IMG/VR virus record: IMGVR_UViG_3300021425_000117
Location: 1-30,549 of that record
Source of the DNA: a virus
Reading direction: 5' to 3' (one strand)
Length of the DNA stretch: 30,549 nt
A program made the translations under genes and the position numbers. Position 1 is the first letter of the stretch. Each line of letters opens with the position of its first letter. The notes beneath the pieces were generated by a model. It was given only the letters and a program-made list of their open reading frames with translations, did not search any database and had not been told where the DNA came from. This document shows, piece after piece, positions 22,724 to 29,452 of the stretch.

Positions 22724-23182
22724 ATGAGTAAGCAGGAACCAAGAGACACGGGTACACCTGAGCTATCGCGCCAACACACAGTAATCCCGCGCTTAAGGCC
22801 GATAGGTGGATACAGTTATGATCTCTATGTAGCAGATGGTTCTGAGCCTGATAGGCTATTACTAAAGGGGGTGATTAGTGTGAATGAGCACGCAACCCTC
22901 TTAGCCTTTGTGATAATGCTACACAAGGCACGGATGCTCGGCCCGAAAGGGCCGAGCTTTGAGGTGGGTTCATCTAGTGATCCCGCTTATATGTCGGGGA
23001 AAATGGCAGAGGCAATGGGTAAGGTAGGGGCAATAACTAAAGAATTAGATAAATCAGTTGGTAAAAAAGCCAGATATGAATTGATAAATGTGTGTATGTC
23101 TATTAGCACATTGGATAAAAATAGAGAGCCGATGTTTAGTAAGTCGGTAGATGCGCTAAGGAATGCGCTTGATTCTACTTAA
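22724..23182 (+). CDS. Hypothetical protein, 152 aa
   Basis: Not recognised beyond a vague likeness to hypothetical proteins of alphaproteobacterial phages that begin with a disordered 'DTGTPEL' segment. Residues 24-75 appear alpha/beta (GGYSYDLYVADG, then VNEHATLLAFVIMLHKA), and the C-terminal half is helical with several lysines. No active-site motif is visible. The coding sequence contains a 9-bp GC-rich hairpin with a GAAA loop (22936-22957). The ribosome site is weak, so it may depend on translation of the upstream gene. It ends convergent with the leftward gene at 23220, with no terminator seen in the 37-base gap. Confidence 0.6.
   Translation: MSKQEPRDTGTPELSRQHTVIPRLRPIGGYSYDLYVADGSEPDRLLLKGVISVNEHATLLAFVIMLHKARMLGPKGPSFEVGSSSDPAYMSGKMAEAMGKVGAITKELDKSVGKKARYELINVCMSISTLDKNREPMFSKSVDALRNALDST
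22936..22957 (+). other. Perfect 9-bp GC-rich stem with GAAA tetraloop inside a coding region
   Basis: GCTCGGCCC (22936-22944), loop GAAA, then GGGCCGAGC (22949-22957), followed by TTT and then G. The stem and a GNRA loop make a very stable RNA hairpin, terminator-like but with a short U run, lying in frame inside the 152-codon gene. Confidence 0.65.
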
Positions 23183-23219
23183 TCATAGCTGCCACCTACG
23201 ATGTATGACATAATGCACG

Positions 23220-23564
23220 TCAATGAACAGTGGTATGGAAGTAGGCTTTACGGTCCTCAGTTAAGAGAGACATAAGGTTTTCCGGCACTTGTAGATTCTT
23301 AAGGTAGCCATTAGCTGCAAGGCTATAACACATTGCCCTAAGAGGGTGATACAACCTATCAAGATTGCCTCCATCAATGATTGCCTGACATACCGATAGC
23401 GTTTGATCTTTATCAACCATCTGTATTTCAAACTGAACCATAAGAGATAGGGATGGTATTCCATATTGCTTAATTATCTTGTCACTAGATTCTACTGCAA
23501 TATGCAAGTCTTCCATCACTTCCATTTGAATTTCGTTGATATGATCTTCTGTATCTTCTTCCAT
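23220..23564 (-). CDS. Hypothetical protein, 114 aa
   Basis: Not recognised. It is the last gene of the leftward early operon, three bases after the GcrA gene, with AAAGG before the ATG. The N-terminus is strongly acidic (MEEDTEDHINEIQMEVMEDL). The remainder is predicted helical with several Met, Leu and Tyr residues and an NGYLKNLQVPENL segment. The acidic start could be a protein-binding or DNA-mimic surface, a common feature of phage regulators, but nothing beyond composition supports this. Linkage to GcrA suggests a possible partner. Confidence 0.55.
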   Translation of the reverse strand: MEEDTEDHINEIQMEVMEDLHIAVESSDKIIKQYGIPSLSLMVQFEIQMVDKDQTLSVCQAIIDGGNLDRLYHPLRAMCYSLAANGYLKNLQVPENLMSLLTEDRKAYFHTTVH

Positions 23565-23567
23565 TGT

Positions 23568-23999
23568 TTATCCTTTATGAACAAGAGCTTGATGATATTC
23601 ACACCATGACCCTATAGGTGAAGCTGACCTATTCCCACAAAACAAATGGACAGAAGCATCATCTGGTGTTGTGGGATATCTACAGGTGGATGGCTTAAGA
23701 TCTAATATACCAACCTCCAAAGACACGGGTATAGGTATGTCTATAACTTTGCGCTTAACAGGTGTAGCTGGAAACTTAACATTGCGCGTGGAGTTTTTCT
23801 TAATATATCTTTTGATTTTCCTATCGTTGCCCCTAGGTGCGCGCGCTGGCCATTTCTGCCTATGCCACATACCAATCACTGAGTTCCTAGTACGTCCCGG
23901 TAAAGTATCGGCTATTACTTGAGCGGAAGCACCATTATCAAATAGCTCTCTAGCAATTTTCAATTCAAGAGAAGTCCAAGGATTGTCAACTGTTTTCAT
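23568..23999 (-). CDS. gcrA: GcrA-family transcription regulator, 143 aa
   Basis: The N-terminal helix-turn-helix (residues 8-50; SAQVIADTLPGRTRNSVIGM, then a W-H-R) matches GcrA, whose typical form is 'SA-IA--LG--TRNAVIGK-HR'. A basic linker (56-85) leads to the C-terminal module C106RYP, F-C121-G and W-C133-E-Y-H, also typical of GcrA. Cellular GcrA of Caulobacter is about 173 residues, so this is somewhat short. GcrA binds sigma70 and activates promoters near CcrM-methylated GANTC sites. A phage copy could divert host RNA polymerase to phage genes or disturb the cell cycle. Start at 23999 has GGAGG upstream. A consensus extended -10 promoter lies just before it. Confidence 0.9.
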   Translation of the reverse strand: MKTVDNPWTSLELKIARELFDNGASAQVIADTLPGRTRNSVIGMWHRQKWPARAPRGNDRKIKRYIKKNSTRNVKFPATPVKRKVIDIPIPVSLEVGILDLKPSTCRYPTTPDDASVHLFCGNRSASPIGSWCEYHQALVHKG

Positions 24000-24038
24000 T
24001 TGATCCTCCATAGGTGATGGGAATAAATCCCACCACCC

Positions 24039-24047
24039 ATTATACCA
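24039..24047 (-). promoter_or_regulatory. Extended -10 promoter before gcrA
   Basis: On the minus strand TGG directly precedes a perfect TATAAT (24047-24039). No good -35 box is seen at 16-18 bases. The wider string AGTGTGGTATAAT resembles the terminase promoter at 29489-29501 (AGTGTGGTATACT). Start expected near 24032, about 33 bases before the gcrA ATG. Confidence 0.6.
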
Positions 24048-24049
24048 CA

Positions 24050-24157
24050 CTAACGGTTATGTCGTAGCTTATTGTACTTAATATGTGGCTGTCCGTTTCT
24101 CATAACTCTGGAAATAACGGCAACCATTTTACCATTCTGGTATAGGTAAGATCCCAT
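24050..24157 (-). CDS. Possible 35-residue micro-protein
   Basis: An ATG shares a base with the stop of the 251-residue gene (TAATG) and opens a 35-codon frame, MGSYLYQNGKMVAVISRVMR and then a basic end, stopping at TAG. It fills most of the gap before gcrA, and TAATG coupling is used elsewhere in this genome. It is basic, has no cysteine and no recognisable motif. Its end lies close to the extended -10 promoter of gcrA, so the gene would be read only from the upstream transcript. Confidence 0.35.
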   Translation of the reverse strand: MGSYLYQNGKMVAVISRVMRNGQPHIKYNKLRHNR

Positions 24158-24912
24158 TACAACATTTCTCTTTTAACAGCACCAATAACCACTCGCTTCA
24201 ATGCGGTGCGTGAAGTTTTGGCAGTTTTACCTAGACCTGTATATGGTATTGATGTTTTACCATCAGGTCTATCTTCAATTTTAAGCCAGCTTAAGTGCAT
24301 AGGCTCTATGGTTAGTTGTGGTTTTGAATTATATTCCTTGATATTACTAATGTCTAATACCAACGCTTCAGCAATTTTAGCTCCTTCAAAATCTGAATTA
24401 TCCTGTATATTATTTATATCCATTATAAACTTACCACTAACAATAGATAACTTTTGTTGATAAACCTTTTGAACATAGCCAGCCCTAAAGTTTAATTTTA
24501 TTGTCTGGCCTCGATATGTTGGTTTAGGTAGTTCATTTGGATCTCCTAGCTGAACATCCCACCTCACTGTAGGTTTCCATGTATCAAGTGCTGTGTTAAT
24601 GCTTGACATTGTATTGTTTATTCTAGTTTGTAGTAAGGTTTTATCTGAGGTTTCAGATATTCTTTCCCTATAATTACTAATAGAATTTCTCATTTCTCTA
24701 AACGCTTCTGCAATGTCGTATAAAAACCTATCTTCATTTAAGTGTTTTATTGAATTGTTAGAGTATGCTAGAACATCTTTAACGATCTTCACCTTACCAT
24801 TGAGAAATGTATTATATAGTTGCTGTAAAGATTCTTTTTGCCTTTCCATGTACTTAAATGCTTCTATTGGTCCGGCTTGAGAATAGTCTTTAAGGCTATA
24901 TTTGCTGGTCAT
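24157..24912 (-). CDS. Hypothetical protein, 251 aa
   Basis: Not recognised. I prefer ATG 24912 (MTSKYSLKDYS, GGA upstream) over 24927. The first 120 residues are helical and Asn/Gln-rich, with a possible coiled coil (EAFREMRNSISNYRERISE). The second half is beta-rich and basic, with WDVQLGDPNELPKPTYRG and LNFRAGYVQKVYQQKL, and ends in a very basic tail (TSRTALKRVVIGAVKREML). It follows the VWA/metallopeptidase gene, with a GC-rich hairpin and the second 34-bp dyad element between. It may be a substrate or partner of that system, or an unrelated DNA-binding early protein; nothing decides this. Confidence 0.65.
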   Translation of the reverse strand: MTSKYSLKDYSQAGPIEAFKYMERQKESLQQLYNTFLNGKVKIVKDVLAYSNNSIKHLNEDRFLYDIAEAFREMRNSISNYRERISETSDKTLLQTRINNTMSSINTALDTWKPTVRWDVQLGDPNELPKPTYRGQTIKLNFRAGYVQKVYQQKLSIVSGKFIMDINNIQDNSDFEGAKIAEALVLDISNIKEYNSKPQLTIEPMHLSWLKIEDRPDGKTSIPYTGLGKTAKTSRTALKRVVIGAVKREML

Positions 24913-24938
24913 TTCTAATCCAATCATATAAGGGTGAT

Positions 24939-24960
24939 GCTAGGCCATGACTGGCCTAGC
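24939..24960. other. Perfect 9-bp hairpin between leftward genes
   Basis: GCTAGGCCA (24939-24947), loop TGAC, TGGCCTAGC (24952-24960). It directly abuts the 34-bp dyad element. There is no T run on either side, so it is not a classical terminator; it may be a processing site, a pause site or a protein-binding site. The remaining bases of the gap hold the dyad element and the upstream stop. Confidence 0.6.
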
Positions 24961-24993
24961 GATGGTAACATATATGTTACTAAAGTTAATCAG
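24960..24993 (-). promoter_or_regulatory. 34-bp dyad element, copy 2
   Basis: It matches 13825-13858 at 32 of 34 bases. Here the centre GTAACATATATGTTAC (24965-24980) is a perfect 16-bp palindrome. Its upper end covers the last codons of the VWA gene and its lower end is 47 bases before the ATG at 24912. Position and orientation relative to the downstream gene match copy 1, supporting a regulatory role. Confidence 0.65.
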
Positions 24994-26104
24994 CGGGGAT
25001 TTTAATCACCTCCCCAAAAGGAGCCTCCTCGCTACCGGTAGTGGCCCACAATACAGGGTAGTTAGGGGCAATACCAGCTAGATCACTGTGATCTATATAC
25101 AAATCAGTAAAAAAGATTAAGGAATCAGGTTGAATACCCTGATCTTCAACCCACTTAAACACAGGTGCTAAGTTAGTGCCACCGCAGGCATACCTACGCT
25201 TATCATCGAATTCCTCATCAGCCTCATAAGTTTGTGTATGGGCAATTACAGTATCGCACCATACAACATGAGTCTTATATGGCTTCAACTCATTGTGTAT
25301 GTGACGCAAGTTACCAAGGAACTTAGACAATTCAACCTTACTCACTGACCCACTGGAATCAATACCAATCACAATTTCACCGGGACATTTATAATCAACC
25401 ATAGGAACACAAGCACCCTGATAAACTGCATAGATAGAATTAAACCTACGATAACTCCAATCATCAGGATTAGTGCCGCCGATAAATGTTTGCATACGCT
25501 CCTCCCAATCAATAGAAGGTTTGGAATATTCATCAATTAATCCATCAAAGCCTTGTGGCATTTTACCATGAGCTTTAGCAGATTGTGCAGCCTGTAATAC
25601 ACTCACCTTAATGTTAGCTTCTTCCATAGATGTTTTAGCTGCATCACCTACTGATTCGCTATCTTCTACCATACCCCATTCACAAGGTTGACGGCGTTTA
25701 GCCTCCTCTTCTATTTCGGGTTGATTATATATCTTCTCAGCAGTCCAGCCTCTATATTTCTCATCAATCAACCCACCTTCAGGCAATTTAAAGCCATTAT
25801 CAACCAACATAACATTGATTGCATAATCACAGGCAATGTTCCATCTAACGGGATCTCTATCGCCGCGCCTTAGATGGTGGAGAAAGGCAATGTGCATAAC
25901 CTCATGCGCCATAACCCCAACAACTTCTTCCTTAGTTAAGGAGTTTACCCATTCTTCGTGATACCAGATATATTTACCGTCAGTAGCCATAGTATATACA
26001 CCAGCTTTTTGACTGGATGGATACCGCATAGCTAATGACCCAAAGAAAGGATGTGAAGTAATAAGCTTCACCTTAGCTAATGTTATGTTGTCATATTTAG
26101 CCAT
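24986..26104 (-). CDS. VWA-domain protein with zincin-type metallopeptidase domain, 372 aa
   Basis: N-terminal metallopeptidase-like domain: AHEVMHIAFLHH with H67-E68-x-x-H71, followed by RWNIACDYAINVML, typical of the putative metallopeptidase that accompanies VWA domains (DUF2201/PF13203-like). C-terminal VWA-like domain: MIDAS residues D249-x-S251-x-S253 in GIDSSGSV, T310 in CGGTNL and D334 in FFTD. The segment between (residues 130-200) is charged and probably a linker. VWA proteins paired with MoxR ATPases act as adaptors for remodelling target proteins, and here a protease-like domain is fused. The gene is third after the MoxR-like and partner genes, spaced 12 bases, with GGAG upstream. 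Cellular target unknown. Confidence 0.88.
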   Translation of the reverse strand: MAKYDNITLAKVKLITSHPFFGSLAMRYPSSQKAGVYTMATDGKYIWYHEEWVNSLTKEEVVGVMAHEVMHIAFLHHLRRGDRDPVRWNIACDYAINVMLVDNGFKLPEGGLIDEKYRGWTAEKIYNQPEIEEEAKRRQPCEWGMVEDSESVGDAAKTSMEEANIKVSVLQAAQSAKAHGKMPQGFDGLIDEYSKPSIDWEERMQTFIGGTNPDDWSYRRFNSIYAVYQGACVPMVDYKCPGEIVIGIDSSGSVSKVELSKFLGNLRHIHNELKPYKTHVVWCDTVIAHTQTYEADEEFDDKRRYACGGTNLAPVFKWVEDQGIQPDSLIFFTDLYIDHSDLAGIAPNYPVLWATTGSEEAPFGEVIKIPAD

Positions 26105-26116
26105 AGTTCTTATCTC

Positions 26117-27010
26117 CTATGCTGCCAGCAAACTATTGATATATTTAGCCATATCGTCAGCCTTCTGAGCTATGGCATCACGCTCCCACTTAGACTCCTT
26201 CAATTCATCAGCACCCATTGAACAAAGATCCTCCTTAATCTTCTCGCTAAGGCTATCTAGCTCAGGGTCTTTAGCTATATTAAGAAATGGCAAGGTGTTA
26301 GCTAGTTCATTCATGTTTGTGATAAGGGATTTCCTAAAGTTACCCTTGAATGTACCGCGCTTATGATCATCAGGTTTCTCATAAGCGAGAAGCCTATCCC
26401 GCATATCTTCAATAGCATCCAACGCCCTGATAAATGCAGCCTTAGATGCTGAGCCTAGTGTATCCCTAACCTCCTCCTCAATATCGGATCGCAATGCGTC
26501 CATGTTATCGCTATCCAGATCCAATATCCAGTTACTAGCTTCCGGCATTGGGTAATATTTAATGTCAAAGTAAAAGGCATTAAGGATTTCCTGAGTGCCG
26601 GGAAACTCATGCTCCTTCCACATACTGCCTAGCTCATTGATCCTAGCACTCCTAATAGTGGGGAGAACATTACCAAGGGCTTCAACAGCAGCCTCATATT
26701 GATCTTTATATTTACCCATCTCCTCAATGTGTTTGTCAAAGCCCACTGTAGCTAGAATCCTTGGACCCTTATGAGCAAATCCCGGAAAGGTGAGGTTATA
26801 GTGGGCCATACGAGCCTGACCACTGATGTAGGTAAGATCCTTAAGATGGTGTGGTCCAATGATGTTCTTGACATATGTTCCCGCATCATTAGACGCTCCC
26901 TTATCGGTGACAACTTCCTGAGTTACATCCTTATCAACTTTCTTAGGGTTGAACGCACCGATGTTAATATCGGCAAGCATTGCACGCTCTGTAAGTTTGA
27001 AGCTAGTCAT
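26117..27010 (-). CDS. MoxR/VWA-associated protein, DUF3150-like, 297 aa
   Basis: Located between the MoxR-like ATPase and the VWA/metallopeptidase genes, the place where phage and prophage copies of this system carry a protein annotated DUF3150-like. Visible features: an N-terminal segment with LADINIGAF and KKVDKDVTQEV; an amphipathic central block GKYKDQYEAAVEALGNVL with a SARINELG turn; and long C-terminal helices ending in a basic-acidic repeat (SKWERDAIAQKADDMAKYI). No enzyme motif was seen. It may bridge the AAA+ ring and the VWA protein or be the substrate selector. Family naming rests on recall of neighbourhood and of the helical layout, so confidence in the family is moderate. Confidence 0.7.
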   Translation of the reverse strand: MTSFKLTERAMLADINIGAFNPKKVDKDVTQEVVTDKGASNDAGTYVKNIIGPHHLKDLTYISGQARMAHYNLTFPGFAHKGPRILATVGFDKHIEEMGKYKDQYEAAVEALGNVLPTIRSARINELGSMWKEHEFPGTQEILNAFYFDIKYYPMPEASNWILDLDSDNMDALRSDIEEEVRDTLGSASKAAFIRALDAIEDMRDRLLAYEKPDDHKRGTFKGNFRKSLITNMNELANTLPFLNIAKDPELDSLSEKIKEDLCSMGADELKESKWERDAIAQKADDMAKYINSLLAA

Positions 27011-27032
27011 TGTGTAGTTCCTTTATGTTAAA

Positions 27033-28091
27033 CTATTCACCAAGAATAAGATCACGACCGTTAGTGGCAAGCCATTTAGTGCCTTCCTTAGTAGCAGTCA
27101 GCGTCTTGTCACGGGTAAAAGCATCCTTCATCAACAGCATACCCCATTCACCGGGCATCCTAGCTGCATATTGAAGGATAGCACCAATATTCTTTCTGTT
27201 CATGTAAACACTAAGCATACCAATCACGGCATACAAAAGATCTGGCCTATCTGTGCCGAAGATAGGTGCATTATCAGGGTCATTAACAATGCTCTCAGGA
27301 CGGGGTAGATCTTGATATACCTGACGGAATCCTTGAAAGGCTCCAGCAGGGCCAGCCCCTATCTGTCCGGCAATGCAAGCCATTTCACCATACTGACTAA
27401 GTCCCATCTTGATAATCTCACTAACCTTAGTCCATGAGCGCTGAGTAGCGTTCTTATCCAATGCAGGGTCAAAGTTATTCCATTCGGCTTGAGCAAACTG
27501 TAGGTATGCCGTCACCATAGGATGCACACCATTAGCTTTGGCCATTTCAACCCATTCTTTAAAATCAGGCTGAATGAATAGATCAGTGGTGCGATCACGG
27601 ATCTGACTAGGTGTTGCGGTAGTGCCAGCTTTAGCTGATGCCGGATTAGATGCCAGCATCAATGTGGCGCAATCACTGAGTTGATATGGACCCATCTTAT
27701 GCTCATTAAGGGCTTCACCCATAATGTTCTTAGCCATGAGGCTACATTGTGCCCATTCATCAAACAGGATAAGCCATTTACCCTCAGTCTTGAGCCAATC
27801 AGGTTTGTTGGTATACATTTCTCTAGCAGCTTCATCAAAGAACTGCATACCCCCGATAACAATTGGATCCATCTGAGTTAAACAACGTGAATAAAACTCC
27901 ACACCAGCTTTCTTAGCTGCGCTCTTACTCATCGCAGTTTTACCAATACCCGGATCACCAATCAACTGAAGGACAATCCTATCCCGCCATCCCTTAATGG
28001 GGTTTTCTGCGAGGTGATTATTATACTCAATAGCACCAAGAATAATCTCTTCAGCCTGCTTGATGGTGACATTCCAAGTGTTATTAGACAT
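27033..28091 (-). CDS. MoxR-like AAA+ ATPase, 352 aa
   Basis: Walker A at G45-DPGIG-K51-T52, Walker B LILF-D111-E112, sensor-1 LMLASN149 and RDR (165-167) as arginine-finger candidates place it in the MoxR branch of AAA+ ATPases. These proteins form hexamers and act with VWA proteins to mature or remodel other proteins using ATP. The size and the C-terminal alpha-helical lid (residues 230-340) fit. It is followed by its two partners with short gaps and similar ribosome sites (AAGGAACTA before both this and the next gene), so the three are expressed together. In this phage it could remodel the host transcription or replication machinery or a virion part. Confidence 0.92.
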   Translation of the reverse strand: MSNNTWNVTIKQAEEIILGAIEYNNHLAENPIKGWRDRIVLQLIGDPGIGKTAMSKSAAKKAGVEFYSRCLTQMDPIVIGGMQFFDEAAREMYTNKPDWLKTEGKWLILFDEWAQCSLMAKNIMGEALNEHKMGPYQLSDCATLMLASNPASAKAGTTATPSQIRDRTTDLFIQPDFKEWVEMAKANGVHPMVTAYLQFAQAEWNNFDPALDKNATQRSWTKVSEIIKMGLSQYGEMACIAGQIGAGPAGAFQGFRQVYQDLPRPESIVNDPDNAPIFGTDRPDLLYAVIGMLSVYMNRKNIGAILQYAARMPGEWGMLLMKDAFTRDKTLTATKEGTKWLATNGRDLILGE

Positions 28092-28138
28092 TGCTTAGTT
28101 CCTTATGTTTGCCGGATTGGCAGGGTATCCTCGCACAA

Positions 28139-28546
28139 CTACGCCGCTTTGTCATGCGACAAATCGTCGCGCATTGCTTTAAGTTCTTCTATAGTTTCCC
28201 AACATTTTACAGTAGCTTCTCTCTTAGTGCTGACCTTAATAGGGTATCCTAGTTGAGTTAAAAGAAGCAGTTTCATGTCGTCTAAAGTGAGATTCCAATT
28301 AGTGTGAGTTGATTGTACGTTTTTGCCTTCAATAATTTGATACCCATATACTGAGTAGTCTCCCTCTTTTATATAATTACCCTTTTTATAATCGTTTATT
28401 GACTGAAATGCTGAATTTGTTTTTATAGAATGATTAATATAATATATCATTCTTCCAGTTCTGATCTTGAAATGATGCCAATGCTCAACACTCCAATCTG
28501 AAAACATACGAGAAACCCTATAGGGTAGTTTATGTAATTCAGTCAT
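28139..28546 (-). CDS. Hypothetical protein, 135 aa
   Basis: Not recognised. ATG 28546 has AAGGA eight bases upstream. The product has an aromatic, basic N-terminal part (FSDWSVEHWHHFKIRTGRMIYYI), a YSVYGYQIIEGK strand and a helical end (TIEELKAMRDDLSHD). The last codons contain a 17-base string that recurs, with the same spacing to TTGCTT, upstream of the terminase promoter (29453-29478). No known active-site motif is present. Its position just before the MoxR-like gene suggests an early gene. Confidence 0.55.
   Translation of the reverse strand: MTELHKLPYRVSRMFSDWSVEHWHHFKIRTGRMIYYINHSIKTNSAFQSINDYKKGNYIKEGDYSVYGYQIIEGKNVQSTHTNWNLTLDDMKLLLLTQLGYPIKVSTKREATVKCWETIEELKAMRDDLSHDKAA
28154..28179. 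repeat. 17-base repeat with TTGCTT, copy 1 (inside a coding end)
   Basis: ATGCGACAAATCGTCGC at 28154-28170 is followed, after three bases, by TTGCTT; the same arrangement occurs at 29453-29478. Here it lies in the C-terminal codons of the 135-residue gene. Its GCGAC/GTCGC arms can pair. No -10 box follows at a suitable distance here. Confidence 0.6.
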
Positions 28547-28550
28547 TGCA

Positions 28551-28727
28551 TTATTCCTTTTCGGATTTGCTTGAGATGTTGATGTTTATATATCGTTCTG
28601 CTGTTTCAATGAACTGTTCATGTAGGGCATGATAATCCCGTATAATGGTTTCTTCATCCGGCACATTAACAGAATATTCTACATATTGACCTTCTAGTTG
28701 GCCAACGATTTTCAATTTATCAGACAT
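28551..28727 (-). CDS. Hypothetical protein, 58 aa
   Basis: Not recognised. GGAGG lies six bases before the ATG at 28727, which begins MSDKLKIVGQ; other in-frame starts lie upstream within the previous gene. It overlaps that gene by eight bases. The protein is acidic with a strand (LEGQYVEYSVNVPD) and a helix (ETIIRDYHALHEQFIETAE), a simple alpha/beta layout. It has no cysteine. It belongs to the run of small early-type genes. Confidence 0.6.
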   Translation of the reverse strand: MSDKLKIVGQLEGQYVEYSVNVPDEETIIRDYHALHEQFIETAERYININISSKSEKE

Positions 28728-28977
28728 TTTCATCCTCCAATTGATAGACACCCATAACAAAGAGTAAAAACTCAGTTTCATTAAGGAATCTAGCATCCTC
28801 CAAGTCTATTGTTTCCCAATTCATCATCTTTTTAGCTTCCTTCATGCTATTAAACACAGTGGCTTTATTGGGATCAGAAGTCCAAGGCCAATGATGCGAA
28901 TTACCATCAACATAAAATCCATCATGTAGATAATATGGCTCTTCATCTTTACGGATGATGGATACAATGCGTATCAT
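28720..28977 (-). CDS. Hypothetical protein, 85 aa
   Basis: Not recognised. Its ATG overlaps the Zn-ribbon gene's stop as ATGA. The layout is a beta-strand start (MIRIVSIIRKD), an aromatic centre (YYLHDGFYVDGNSHHWPWTS), a helix (NSMKEAKKMMNWE) and a hydrophobic end (FLNETEFLLFVMGVYQL). The pattern 'W-W-x-x-D-x-x-x-A-x-x-F-x-x-x-x-x-A' suits a small ligand-binding fold, but function cannot be named. It also overlaps the next gene by eight bases. Confidence 0.55.
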   Translation of the reverse strand: MIRIVSIIRKDEEPYYLHDGFYVDGNSHHWPWTSDPNKATVFNSMKEAKKMMNWETIDLEDARFLNETEFLLFVMGVYQLEDENV

Positions 28978-29219
28978 TTAATCACCTCATTTAAGAACTC
29001 ATTGATTGTTTCTTTTGATATTTTATCAGTGTCGTCTACAAATGCGGTAAACTCATCAATCTCTTTATAAGAGTAAGAACATTCCCCATCACAGGTTTCA
29101 CAATAAGCGTCATCAAAGACATTCTGTAATACCCATTGTTTACCATCCCACTGTGACCAAGCATCTCTAAGAACCGAGTCATTACCACAAGTATTACAAA
29201 CAACTGTAACCTTTTTCAT
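28974..29219 (-). CDS. Small zinc-ribbon protein, 81 aa
   Basis: Two CxxC pairs (C8/C11 and C40/C43, with C47 nearby) form a zinc ribbon: VVCNTCGNDS and YCETCDGEC. The insertion between them is Trp/Asp-rich (DAWSQWDGKQWVLQNVFDD). The C-terminal 30 residues are acidic and helical. Such ribbons in phages often mediate protein-protein or protein-nucleic-acid contacts, and I recall similar small proteins in other phages without assigned role. A TTG start is possible upstream, but ATG 29219 has a perfect AAGGAGG seven bases before it. Confidence 0.7.
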   Translation of the reverse strand: MKKVTVVCNTCGNDSVLRDAWSQWDGKQWVLQNVFDDAYCETCDGECSYSYKEIDEFTAFVDDTDKISKETINEFLNEVIK

Positions 29220-29221
29220 AA

Positions 29222-29380
29222 TCAATCCTCCTTATTCATATTATGTCTAAGAACATGCTCATATTCCCATTGAGCATCATAACCATCACTATATGTGAAG
29301 GACATATAATCCTCAGCTATGTCGTGCTCCTCTACCAGTTGGCGATCAGTCATGTCACAGGGGCGTGATAACTGTTTCAT
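29222..29380 (-). CDS. First gene of the leftward early operon, 52 aa
   Basis: A short reading frame with a strong ribosome site (AAGGAG, about eight bases before ATG 29380) and a TGA two bases before the next start. The product, beginning MKQLSRPCDMTDRQLVEEHD, is acidic with an aromatic middle (YMSFTYSDGYDAQWEYEH). No family was recognised. The tight spacing to the Zn-ribbon gene and the ribosome site support it being translated. No clear leftward promoter was found in the gap 29381-29452. Confidence 0.6.
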   Translation of the reverse strand: MKQLSRPCDMTDRQLVEEHDIAEDYMSFTYSDGYDAQWEYEHVLRHNMNKED

Positions 29381-29452
29381 TTCAAAGTCTCCTTATCGGT
29401 TGGTATCGGCTAATTCCGACACGCAGTTTGCAGGAATGGCGGAAACCTGTCG

